DNA of 28,279 bases from Actinomycetes bacterium (GTDB lineage Bacteria > Actinomycetota > Acidimicrobiia > Acidimicrobiales > CADCSY01), in NCBI GenBank assembly GCA_025464025.1, contig JAODBP010000240.1:1-28279 (forward strand), in the 5' to 3' direction. The notes below the pieces were generated by a model. It made no database searches and was not told the origin of the DNA. It saw only the letters and a program-made list of their open reading frames with translations. Positions 14,248 to 21,767 of this stretch are shown here, in pieces. Every line of letters begins with the position of its first letter. The first letter of the stretch is position 1. The translations under genes were made by a program, and so were the position numbers.

Positions 14248-15884
14248 GTCCCACCTCGTCGTCGTTCCTGTACCAGCGCCAGCAGCGCTGCATCCTTCAC
14301 CTTGGTCTCGCTGCTCGTCATCGGGATCTCCCCGTCGGCGAAGAACAGCACCTGCTTCGGCACCTTGTAGGCCGCCACCCGCTCCCGGAGGAACGCCTTG
14401 AGGTCGTCCTCCGTCGCCGTGGCGCCGTCCTTCAGCTCGACGCACAGCACGACCACCTCGTCGAGCCGCTCGTCGGGCACGCCGATCACCCGGGCCAGCT
14501 TCACCGGCTCGCAGGCCCGGAGCTGGACCTCGAGCTCGGCCGGCGAGACGTTGGCCATGCCGGTCTTGATCATCTCCGTGCGGCGGCCCGAGAAGTGCAC
14601 GAACCCGTCGCCGTCGCACGAGCCCAGGTCACCGGTGTGGAAGAAGCCGTCGGTGTCGAACGACTCGGCCCGGGTCCGCTTCACGTAGTGCTCCATCAGC
14701 GTCGCCCCCCGGATGGCCAGCTCGCCCTCCTCCCCCGGCCCCAGCACCTGGCCGGTCTCGGGATCGACGACGCGCAGCTCGTTGCCGGGCAGCAGCCGAC
14801 CCATGCTCCGCTTCATCAGGTCGCGAGGGGTGCTCGACGGGTGGGCGACGAAGAAGGCGCACGTCTCCGACAGGCCGTAGCCGACCGGCATGTTCCAGCC
14901 CGGGTCGCCCTGCACGCTCGGGTGCCGGGTGAACACCGACTTGCCGAACACCTTGGTGCACGACGACAGGTCGGTGGTCGCCCAGGCCGGGTGCTCCTCG
15001 AGGGCCCGGGCCTGGTGCGGGATCGTGTACGGCTCGGTGACGCGCTCCCGCTCGATGAGGCGCAGGGCAGCCCCGGCCTCGAACACCTCCTGCATCACCC
15101 AGCACCCGCCGCCGGCCAGCGTGGCCCCCATCGCCGTGTTCAGGCCGGCCGTCCAGAACATCGGCAGGGCGCACCACAACCGGGTGGTGGCGTCGCGGTC
15201 GAAGAGCCGGGCCTGGACCCAGAACTGCAGCGTCGGCGCCTGCTGGTGGTGCAGCACGCCCTTCGGCAGGTCGGTGGTGCCGGAGCTGTAGATGACCAGG
15301 CCGAGGTCGGACGGGTGGACCTGGGCGGCCACGGCGTCGAGCTGCGCGTCGTCGACCTCGTCGCCCCGGGCGAGGAAGGCGTCCCACGACGCCGCGCCGA
15401 GGGCGGCGACGTGGCGCAGGTAGGGGAACGTCGCCTCGGCCCGCAGCTCCTCGACGTCGGTGGCGAACGACCGGGGGCCCATCGAGGTCTGGAGCAGCAG
15501 CGCACTGAGGTCGGCGTGGCCGAGCAGGTGGGCCAGCTCGGGCTTGGGCGAGAACGTCGACAGCGGCACGGCGACGGCCCCGGTGAGGGCGGCACCGAAC
15601 AGCGAGGCGACGGCCTCGGGCCGGTTGCCCATCAGGATCCCGACCCGCGCCCCCTTGCCGATGCCGGCAGCGAGGAGGGCCCGGGCGACGCGCCGGGCGT
15701 GGTGCTCGAGGTCGCCGTAGGTCCACCGGACGGTGACCCCGCCGGCCAGCGGGTCGTCGAACACGAGGGCCTCGTTGCCGCGGAACCGGTGGCAGACCTC
15801 GGCCAGGAACCCGCCCATCGTCAGCGCGCCGATGCCCTCCGCTCCCGAGAGCGGCGGTCCGGCGAACGTCTGCGCCTCCCCCAC
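14244..15884 (-). CDS. AMP-dependent acyl-CoA synthetase/ligase
   Basis: About 546-residue member of the ANL adenylate-forming superfamily, which activates a carboxylate as acyl-AMP and then acyl-CoA. Visible blocks are IYSSGTTDLPKG (phosphate-binding loop, about 197-208), MPVGYGLSETCAFFVAH, GELAIRGATLMEHYVKR, DGFFHTGDLG and HFSGRRTEMIKTGMANVSPAELE, with a C-terminal Lys in SSETKVKD. The P-loop has Asp205 where Gly is usual (SGTTD instead of SGTTG). Start GTG 15884 gives VGEAQTFAGPP as N-terminus; ATG 15818 is an alternative and would drop 22 residues. It is divergent from the second ligase with 21 bases between starts, and it leads the dehydratase/thioesterase-like operon. Confidence 0.87.
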   Translation of the reverse strand: MGEAQTFAGPPLSGAEGIGALTMGGFLAEVCHRFRGNEALVFDDPLAGGVTVRWTYGDLEHHARRVARALLAAGIGKGARVGILMGNRPEAVASLFGAALTGAVAVPLSTFSPKPELAHLLGHADLSALLLQTSMGPRSFATDVEELRAEATFPYLRHVAALGAASWDAFLARGDEVDDAQLDAVAAQVHPSDLGLVIYSSGTTDLPKGVLHHQQAPTLQFWVQARLFDRDATTRLWCALPMFWTAGLNTAMGATLAGGGCWVMQEVFEAGAALRLIERERVTEPYTIPHQARALEEHPAWATTDLSSCTKVFGKSVFTRHPSVQGDPGWNMPVGYGLSETCAFFVAHPSSTPRDLMKRSMGRLLPGNELRVVDPETGQVLGPGEEGELAIRGATLMEHYVKRTRAESFDTDGFFHTGDLGSCDGDGFVHFSGRRTEMIKTGMANVSPAELEVQLRACEPVKLARVIGVPDERLDEVVVLCVELKDGATATEDDLKAFLRERVAAYKVPKQVLFFADGEIPMTSSETKVKDAALLALVQERRRGGT

Positions 15885-15905
15885 GACGTGCGAGACTATT
15901 GGACC
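15885..15905. promoter_or_regulatory. Overlapping divergent promoter between two ligases
   Basis: Only 21 bases separate the two GTG starts. GACTAT (15894-15899, plus) ends six bases before GTG 15906 and AATAGT (15900-15895, minus) lies ten bases before GTG 15884. Both fit a degenerate -10 and overlap, implying leaderless or very short 5' ends and mutually exclusive polymerase binding. The -35 regions would lie inside the opposite genes and are weak. Confidence 0.35.
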
Positions 15906-17315
15906 GTGCGGTACAAGAAAATCTCGGACGTGTTCCGCGACGCCGACCCCGGCCACGAGGCCCTCGTGACGCGCTCGGGCCGCTGGACCTACCGCCAGCT
16001 CGACGACGCCTGCGACCGGGCGGCCGGGGCGCTGTGGTCGATGGGCGTCCGCCCCGGTGCCCGGGTGGGCGTGTCGCTGCCGAACGACGTCGAGGTGGTG
16101 CTGGCGTTCCACGGGCTCATGCGGGTCGGCGCCGTGTGGGTCGGCGTGAACCGCAACCTGGCCGAGCCGGAGAAGCAGCACCTGCTCCGTGACAGCGGCG
16201 CCACGACCTACCTCGACGACGAGGACGCCTGGCGCGACGCCGTGCGCGACGCCACGCCGGTCGAGCTGCCCGACGTCGATCCCGACGCCCTCGCCGGCAT
16301 CGCCTACACCAGCGGCACGACGGGCCGCCCCAAGGGGGCCATGCACTCGCAGCGGACGTTGCTCACGCCCGGCGCCGCCCTGGTGGCCAGCCGGGGCTAC
16401 GGCGCCGACCTGCGCAAGGGCGACTGCTTCCCGCTCACCATCCTGAACCTCCAGGTGCTGACCACGCTGCTCACGGCCCAGGCCGGCGGTTGCGCCGTGG
16501 TCATGGACCGCATCGACGCCGAGGGCGTGGCCGAGTGGATCCGTCGCGAGCGGGTCACCACCTGGAACGGGCCGCCCGCGCTCCTCCACTCGCTGGTCGA
16601 GCGGGACGACATCACCCGCGACGACCTCTCGTCGCTCGACGAGGTCTGGACCGGCGGCGCCGACTGCCCCGAGCCCCTGCGGGAGCGGTTCGCGGCCAAG
16701 TTCGGCCACCAGGTCCACGCCACCTACGGGCTCACCGAGGCGCCGACCGTCGTCGCCATCGACCCCCGCGGCGGTGAGCACCGGGCCGGCGCCAGCGGGC
16801 GCCCGCTCCCCCACCTGGCGGTGACGGTCGTCGACGGCGAGCTCTGCGTCGGCCCGGTCGACGACGGCCCGTGGGCCGGCGTCTACCACCCGATGCTCGG
16901 CTACCTCGACCGCCCCGAGGCCACCGCCGAGGTGCTGGCCGGCGGCGTCCTCCACACCGGCGACCTCGGCGAGCTCGACGCCGACGGCTTCCTCCACGTG
17001 CGCGACCGCAAGAGCCTGGTGATCATCCGGGGCGGGGCCAACGTCTACCCGGCCGAGGTCGAGCGGGTGCTGTCCGAGGCGGCCGGCGTGGCCGGCTGCG
17101 CCGTGTTCGGCGTGGCCGACGAGCGGCTGGGCGAGCGGGTGATGGCGGTCGTCGAACCGTTGCCGGACGCCGCCCTCGACGGGGAGGCGCTGCGGGCCCA
17201 CTGCCTCGAGCAGCTGGCCAAGTACAAGGTGCCGGAGCGGATCGCCGTCGTCGACGCCCTCCCCCGCAACGCCATGGGCAAGGTCGAGCGCCCGGCGCTC
17301 GGGGCGCTCCTGTGA
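15906..17315 (+). CDS. Acyl-CoA synthetase (AMP-forming)
   Basis: 469-residue ANL-family ligase with standard motifs: YTSGTTGRPKGAMHSQ (P-loop, about 136-151), ATYGLTEAPTVVAI, LHTGDLGELDADGFLHVRDR, SLVIIRGGANVYPAEVERVL and LPRNAMGKVERPAL with the catalytic Lys. It is shorter than many FadD proteins because the segment between the N-terminal Rossmann region and the P-loop is reduced. Start GTG 15906 (VRYKKISDVFRD) is next to the 21-base divergent promoter. It converges with the SDR gene, with eight bases between stops. It probably activates a related intermediate in the same catabolic route; substrate unknown. Confidence 0.9.
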   Translation: MRYKKISDVFRDADPGHEALVTRSGRWTYRQLDDACDRAAGALWSMGVRPGARVGVSLPNDVEVVLAFHGLMRVGAVWVGVNRNLAEPEKQHLLRDSGATTYLDDEDAWRDAVRDATPVELPDVDPDALAGIAYTSGTTGRPKGAMHSQRTLLTPGAALVASRGYGADLRKGDCFPLTILNLQVLTTLLTAQAGGCAVVMDRIDAEGVAEWIRRERVTTWNGPPALLHSLVERDDITRDDLSSLDEVWTGGADCPEPLRERFAAKFGHQVHATYGLTEAPTVVAIDPRGGEHRAGASGRPLPHLAVTVVDGELCVGPVDDGPWAGVYHPMLGYLDRPEATAEVLAGGVLHTGDLGELDADGFLHVRDRKSLVIIRGGANVYPAEVERVLSEAAGVAGCAVFGVADERLGERVMAVVEPLPDAALDGEALRAHCLEQLAKYKVPERIAVVDALPRNAMGKVERPALGALL

Positions 17316-17323
17316 GGGTGAGC

Positions 17324-18019
17324 TCAGCCCTTGGGGACGGTGGGCGCGGGCGCGAGCGGGCCGTCGTCGTGGGCCCGCAGGAAGATCTCGGGCAGCACCA
17401 CGCTCGGCGACAGGCCGTCGAGGAAGACCACGGCGTCGACGACGTCCTTCGACTGCAGGGTGTGCATCGGGAAGGTCACGTCCTCGAGCATCGGCGTCTC
17501 GACCGGCGCGGGGATGACGACGTGCACGTTGATGCCGTCGCGCTCGACCTCGCCGGCCAGCGCGTGGGCGAAGGCGTTCATGCCGGCCTTCGACGCCGAG
17601 TACGCGGTGCGACCCCGCATCGGCTGCACCGACGAGCTCGACGAGATGAAGACGATGCGCCCACCGACGCCCATCTTCGGGAGCACGGCGTGGCTCACCA
17701 CGTACGTCGAGCGCAGGTTGGCCCGGATCACCTCGTCGAACGAGGCGGGCGTCTCCTTGCGGACGAACGTGCCGGCGAGGATGCCCGCGGCGTGCACGAC
17801 CAGGTCGATCCGCTCGACGGCGTCGACGACCGCGGCGAACGACGTCTCGTCGGCCGCGTCGGCCGCCACCCAGCGCGCCCCGATCGTCGCCGCCGCCGCC
17901 TCGAGCGGCTCGGGTCGCCGCGAGGTCAGGACGACGTCGTACCCCCGGGCGACGAGGGCCTCGCCACAGGCCAGCCCGATCCCCCCACTCCCACCCGTGA
18001 TGACCGCTGTGCGTGACAC
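17324..18019 (-). CDS. Short-chain dehydrogenase/reductase
   Basis: 231-residue classical SDR. The cofactor motif TGGSGGIG is at residues 8-15, the NAG-equivalent appears as HAAGI (76-80), Asn101 follows, and the catalytic Ser in ISSSSSV (about 125-131) precedes Tyr140 and Lys144 in YSASK. An Arg at 34-35 (SRRP) after the second strand suggests NADP(H) preference, which is inference. Start GTG 18019 is preceded by AAAGGAA. It is divergent from the AcuI-type reductase with 30 bases between starts. It could oxidise an alcohol produced by the oxygenases nearby into a ketone for the Baeyer-Villiger enzyme. Confidence 0.9.
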   Translation of the reverse strand: MSRTAVITGGSGGIGLACGEALVARGYDVVLTSRRPEPLEAAAATIGARWVAADAADETSFAAVVDAVERIDLVVHAAGILAGTFVRKETPASFDEVIRANLRSTYVVSHAVLPKMGVGGRIVFISSSSSVQPMRGRTAYSASKAGMNAFAHALAGEVERDGINVHVVIPAPVETPMLEDVTFPMHTLQSKDVVDAVVFLDGLSPSVVLPEIFLRAHDDGPLAPAPTVPKG

Positions 18020-18027
18020 ACGTTCCT

Positions 18028-18039
18028 TTCTAGCTAGAA
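18028..18039. promoter_or_regulatory. Palindrome TTCTAGCTAGAA between divergent SDR and AcuI genes
   Basis: Perfect 12-base palindrome in the 30-base gap between two divergent starts (18019 minus, 18050 plus). It is AT-rich within a very GC-rich region, so it probably covers both promoters and serves as an operator for a dimeric regulator such as TetR. The ribosome site CGGAG (18040-18044) for the plus gene follows directly. Confidence 0.5.
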
Positions 18040-18049
18040 CGGAGTTCCC

Positions 18050-19033
18050 ATGAACACCTTCCGAGCCATCGCCGCCCGCGAGCAGGGTCCCGCGACCCTG
18101 CAGGAGCTGACCGACGACGACCTGCCCGAGGGCGACGTCACGATCGCGGTCCAGCACTCGTCCCTGAACTACAAGGACGGGCTCGCCGTCACCGGCAAGG
18201 GCAAGATCATCCGCTCGTACCCGATGGTGTGCGGCATCGACCTGGCCGGCGTCGTCGAGGCCTCCGACTCGCCCGACGTGCAGGTCGGCGAGGAGGTGCT
18301 CGTCACCGGCTGGGGCCTGAGCGAGGCCCACCCCGGTGGGTTCACCGAGCGCCAGCGGGTCCGGTCCGAGTGGGTGACCCACAAGCCCGACGGGCTGTCG
18401 CTGTCGCAGACGATGGCGATCGGTACCGCCGGGCTGACCGCGATGCTGTGCGTCCTCGCCCTGGAGGGCGCCGGCGTCACGCCGGAGTCGGAGGGCGAGG
18501 TGCTCGTGACCGGCGCCGGTGGTGGCGTCGGCAGCGTCGCCGTCGCCGTGCTGGCCAACCTCGGCTACCGCGTGGCGGCGTCGACCGGGCGGGCCGAGAC
18601 CCACGACTACCTGCGCAGCCTCGGCGCGACGACCATCGTCGACCGCAGCGAGCTCGAGACCCCCGGGCGGCCGCTCGACAAGCAGCGCTGGTCCGGTGCG
18701 GTCGACTCGGTGGGCAGCGGGACGCTGGCGACGGCGCTGGCCCAGACCCACTACCGCGGGGCCGTGGCTGCGTGCGGCCTGGCCGGCGGCACCGACCTCC
18801 CGACGACCGTCATGCCGTTCATCCTCCGGGGCGTGTCGCTGCTCGGCGTGGAGTCGGTCATGTGCCCGGCGCCCCAGCGGGACGAGGCCTGGAAGCGCCT
18901 GGCCACCGACCTGCCGGCCGCGCTGCTCGACGAGATCACCACCGTCGAGCCGCTCGCGAAGGTGCCCGAGCTGGCCGAGCAGATCCTGGCCGGGCAGACC
19001 CGCGGCCGGGTCGTGATCGACACCACGAAGTAG
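18050..19033 (+). CDS. AcuI/YhdH-type acryloyl-CoA reductase-like MDR protein
   Basis: 327-residue medium-chain dehydrogenase/reductase of the YhdH/AcuI quinone-oxidoreductase branch, NADPH-dependent and zinc-free. Typical blocks are SSLNYKDGLAVTGKGKIIRS (about 38-57), YPMVCGIDLAGVV, GWGLSEAHPGGFTER, VLVTGAGGGVGSVAVAVL (nucleotide-binding, about 150-168), and near the C-terminus PFILRGVSLLGVESV. AcuI reduces acryloyl-CoA to propionyl-CoA, so this enzyme may reduce a short enoyl-CoA in the pathway; a quinone or enone substrate is also possible. ATG 18050 has CGGAG six bases upstream. It is followed after 13 bases by the LLM oxidoreductase, with GGAGGAGG between, so the two are probably co-transcribed. 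Confidence 0.88.
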   Translation: MNTFRAIAAREQGPATLQELTDDDLPEGDVTIAVQHSSLNYKDGLAVTGKGKIIRSYPMVCGIDLAGVVEASDSPDVQVGEEVLVTGWGLSEAHPGGFTERQRVRSEWVTHKPDGLSLSQTMAIGTAGLTAMLCVLALEGAGVTPESEGEVLVTGAGGGVGSVAVAVLANLGYRVAASTGRAETHDYLRSLGATTIVDRSELETPGRPLDKQRWSGAVDSVGSGTLATALAQTHYRGAVAACGLAGGTDLPTTVMPFILRGVSLLGVESVMCPAPQRDEAWKRLATDLPAALLDEITTVEPLAKVPELAEQILAGQTRGRVVIDTTK

Positions 19034-19046
19034 GAGGAGGACCACG

Positions 19047-19871
19047 ATGCGGTTCGGGCTCGACGTCGCGCAGCAGCGCATGCCCTGGGACGAGGTCGTC
19101 AGCCGGGTCCAGCTCGCCGAGGAGCTGGGCTTCGACGGCGCCTGGGGCTTCGACCACTTCCAACCCATGTACGGCGAGGGGCCGGGCGAGGCCTTCGACG
19201 GCATGACGACCCTCGCCGCCCTGGCCGGCCTGACGTCGCGCATCCGGCTCGGCCTGCTCGTGGCCGGTGCGACGTACCGGCACCCGTCGGTGTTCGCGGC
19301 GCAGGCCATGACCATCGACCACGCCTCCCATGGCCGGCTCGAGCTCTCGCTCGGCGCTGCCTGGTTCGACAAGGAGCACACCGAGCTCGGCATCCCGTTC
19401 CCCTCGACCGGGGAGCGCTTCGACCTGCTCGAGGACTCGCTCGAGATCGTGACCCGCCTCTTCACCGGCGAGGTCGTTTCCTACGACGGCAAGGTCGTCT
19501 CGCTCCACGAGGCCCGGCTCGGCCCGGCCCCGGTCCAGCGACCGCACCCCCCGATCTGGATCGGGGGCAGCGGGCCGAAGCGCACGCTCCCCCTGGTGGC
19601 CCGCTACGCCGACGTCTGGCACTCCTGGGGCACGCCCAACTCGTTGCGGGAGGCGAACGACCGCATCGACCAGCTCGCCACCGAGGCCGGGCGCGACCCG
19701 GCGGCGATCATGCGGGCCAGCTCCCTGTCGCTCGACGACCTCGACACGGCCCGCAAGCACGCCACCAAGTGGCGCGACGCCGGCTGCGGCTACCTCGTCT
19801 GCGGCTGGCCCGAGGCCGGCCGCCCCCAGGTCGAGCGCTTCGCCCGGGAGGTCCTCCCCGAGTTCAGCTGA
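19047..19871 (+). CDS. LLM class F420-dependent oxidoreductase
   Basis: 274-residue luciferase-like monooxygenase-fold protein. The N-terminus MRFGLDVAQQRMPWDEVVSR, the block LAGLTSRIRLGLLVAGATYRHPSVFAAQ and DHASHGRLELSLGAAWFDKEH, plus PHPPIWIGGSGPKRTLPLVARYADVWHSWG, are the signatures of the F420-dependent LLM subgroup common in actinobacteria. Such enzymes transfer hydride between reduced F420 or FMNH2 and diverse substrates. A very strong GGAGGAGG (19033-19040) overlaps the stop of the preceding gene. No F420 biosynthesis gene is in the window, so cofactor use is inferred from the subgroup. It converges on the P450 gene. Confidence 0.88.
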   Translation: MRFGLDVAQQRMPWDEVVSRVQLAEELGFDGAWGFDHFQPMYGEGPGEAFDGMTTLAALAGLTSRIRLGLLVAGATYRHPSVFAAQAMTIDHASHGRLELSLGAAWFDKEHTELGIPFPSTGERFDLLEDSLEIVTRLFTGEVVSYDGKVVSLHEARLGPAPVQRPHPPIWIGGSGPKRTLPLVARYADVWHSWGTPNSLREANDRIDQLATEAGRDPAAIMRASSLSLDDLDTARKHATKWRDAGCGYLVCGWPEAGRPQVERFAREVLPEFS

Positions 19872-20073
19872 AAGAGAAGCAGTGCCGAGAGGCCGACTGG
19901 CCCGGTCCCGCCCCGAAGCGGACGGCGAACCCGGCCACCGTGGAGCGAGCACAGCGGTCTGCGGCGTCCGCCGGGGCGGGGCCGGGTCAGGCGGCCGGAG
20001 GCTCGATCTCGCGGCCGAAGGACGCCGCACGCGAAGCCATCTCGCCCCGCGCCGCAGGCGCCGCTACGCCGGG
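19872..20073. other. Intergenic gap between convergent genes, no gene seen
   Basis: About 200 bases between the stops of the LLM oxidoreductase and P450 genes. Open frames here do not show the codon pattern of the neighbours and no clear hairpin with a T-run was found. Confidence 0.5.
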
Positions 20074-21354
20074 TCAGGCCGGGTCGAGCTCGAGGTGGAG
20101 CTTGGTGAGGCCGCGGAGGATGTAGGTCGGGGCGTGCTTGTAGGTGCGGTCACCGGGCGGGCCGTGGTGGGCCTCGGAGATGCGGATGTCGCTCGTGCGG
20201 TCGAGGAACCGCTCGATGCTCGCCCTCGCCTCCAAGCGGGCCAGTGACCCACCCGGGCAGCTGTGGACGCCGCGACCGAAGGCGAGGTGCTCACGGGCGT
20301 TGCCCCGATCGATGCGGAACTCCTCCGGGCACTCGAAGTGCTCGGGGTCGCGGCTGGCCGCGCCGTTGAGGACCATCAGCGTGGCGCCGGCCGGGATGTC
20401 GACGCCGCCGATGGTGGCGGCACGGCGGGCGAGCCGGAAGTCGCCCTTGATCGGCGCCTCGATCCGCAGCGCCTCCTCCACGAACGCCGGCACCAGGTCG
20501 CGGCGCTCCCGGAGCAGCCGCTGGAGGTCGGGGCGATCGCCGACGAGCTGCAGGGCGGTGCCGAGCAGCCGCACCGTCGTCTCCTGGCCGGCGGCGAAGA
20601 CGTTGGCCGCGATGCGCACCACGTCGAGCACGTCAGGCAGCGTGCCGTCGGGGAACGTCGTGGTCGCCATGGCCGTGAGCACGTCGTTGCGGGGCTCGCG
20701 CCGCCGGTCCTCGATGTAGCGGCCGAAGCGCTCGTAGAGGAACTCGAGCGGGTTCTGGGCCATGGCGTCCTTGGTGCTGCCGACGGCGTCACCATGGGGT
20801 CGCTGCGCCAGCCCGACGCGGAACTCCTCGTGCTCCTCCTCCGGGACGCCGAGGAGGTCGGCCACGACGAACAGGGTGAACTGGTTGGCGTAGTCGCCGA
20901 TCAGCTCGCACTCGCCGCGGTCGACGAACTGGTCGATCTGGCGGTCGGCGAGGCGCCAGACGAACTCCTCGTTCTCCTTCAGCCGCTTCGGCGTGAGCTG
21001 GCGCATGAGGAGGTGCCGGTGCTCGCGGTGCTCGGGCGGGTCCATGGTGATGATCTGGTCGCTGAACGGCAGCTCGTGTCGGTGCTGGGCCACCAGCGCC
21101 TCCACGTCGTCGCGACCCTCGAGCGGCACGGGGAAGCCCGGGAACGGACCGGTCACCGAGTTGCACGACGAGAAGGTGTCGGCGTCGTTGTAGACGGCGC
21201 ACGCCTCGGCGTAGCCGGTGACCATGTAGACGCCGTGGTTGGGCTCGCGGTGCACCGGCGCCTGCTCCCGCAACCAGTCGAAGTACGGGTAGGGGTCGGC
21301 GACGAGCTCGTTGCCCCTGAAGAAGTCGATGTCGTCGTACGGGCAGGCGCTCAT
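20074..21354 (-). CDS. Cytochrome P450
   Basis: 426-residue soluble bacterial P450. The heme-ligand loop FGRGVHSCPGG contains Cys366, the I-helix oxygen-binding motif AAGQETT lies near residue 250, and the ExxR motif is present in EEALR. It starts at ATG 21354, overlapping the SnoaL-like gene stop as ATGA. It is the last gene of the Rieske/SnoaL/P450 operon. It should hydroxylate a hydrophobic substrate using a ferredoxin and reductase, neither of which is encoded in this window. The CYP family cannot be named without a search. The 75-residue region before PFSDQIITMDPPEHREHRHL is the usual substrate-access part. Confidence 0.93.
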   Translation of the reverse strand: MSACPYDDIDFFRGNELVADPYPYFDWLREQAPVHREPNHGVYMVTGYAEACAVYNDADTFSSCNSVTGPFPGFPVPLEGRDDVEALVAQHRHELPFSDQIITMDPPEHREHRHLLMRQLTPKRLKENEEFVWRLADRQIDQFVDRGECELIGDYANQFTLFVVADLLGVPEEEHEEFRVGLAQRPHGDAVGSTKDAMAQNPLEFLYERFGRYIEDRRREPRNDVLTAMATTTFPDGTLPDVLDVVRIAANVFAAGQETTVRLLGTALQLVGDRPDLQRLLRERRDLVPAFVEEALRIEAPIKGDFRLARRAATIGGVDIPAGATLMVLNGAASRDPEHFECPEEFRIDRGNAREHLAFGRGVHSCPGGSLARLEARASIERFLDRTSDIRISEAHHGPPGDRTYKHAPTYILRGLTKLHLELDPA

Positions 21355-21767
21355 GCGGTCGGGGTCCCCTCGAAGGTGGCGGCCCGGTGGTGGAACCGCC
21401 AGGTGCCGTCGTCGTTGTGCAGCACGTCGTCGTACCGACCCACGAGCTGGATCGACCAGCCGCCCTCCTTGCCCTGGAGGAGGAACACCATGTCGCTGGT
21501 GGCCCTGGCCTCGGCGTCGCTCCACTCGTGGACCAGCGTGTTGACGATGAGGTGGCGTTGCGGGCGGCGCGGCTTCCACGAGTCGTAGGCCGTGCGGAGG
21601 GCGTCGTGGCCCTCGTGGGTCCCCATGCCGGGCAGCACGATGCTGCCGTCGGGGCAGAACGTGGCGACGACGTCGTCGGTGCGGCCGTCGTCGAGTGCCA
21701 GCGTGTAGCGGGCGATGGTGGCCCGCACGCCCTCGGCGACGTCGGCGAAGGTCAGATCAGAGGCCAA
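21351..21767 (-). CDS. SnoaL/NTF2-like protein
   Basis: 138-residue protein with the NTF2/SnoaL-like alpha+beta cone fold: TIARYTLALDDGRTDDVVAT (helical entrance), FCPDGSIVLPGMG, then beta strands ending WRFHHRAATFEG. Related proteins act as small subunits of ring-hydroxylating dioxygenases, as isomerases or as hydratases. Here the gene directly follows the Rieske alpha subunit, overlapping its stop by 11 bases, so it may be the beta subunit of that oxygenase or an auxiliary protein. The start is TTG 21767 with GGTGG six bases upstream; no ATG or GTG nearby preserves the N-terminal helix. Confidence 0.8.
   Translation of the reverse strand: MASDLTFADVAEGVRATIARYTLALDDGRTDDVVATFCPDGSIVLPGMGTHEGHDALRTAYDSWKPRRPQRHLIVNTLVHEWSDAEARATSDMVFLLQGKEGGWSIQLVGRYDDVLHNDDGTWRFHHRAATFEGTPTA

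Noticed and set aside
15885..17201. N-terminal extension of the minus-strand ligase frame through the second ligase
   Set aside because: The extra residues are shadow sequence; ANL homology begins only at about 15884.
17324..19465. Long minus-strand frame fusing the SDR with sequence opposite the AcuI and LLM genes
   Set aside because: Only the part from 18019 down has SDR sequence, with its own GTG and AAAGGAA site.
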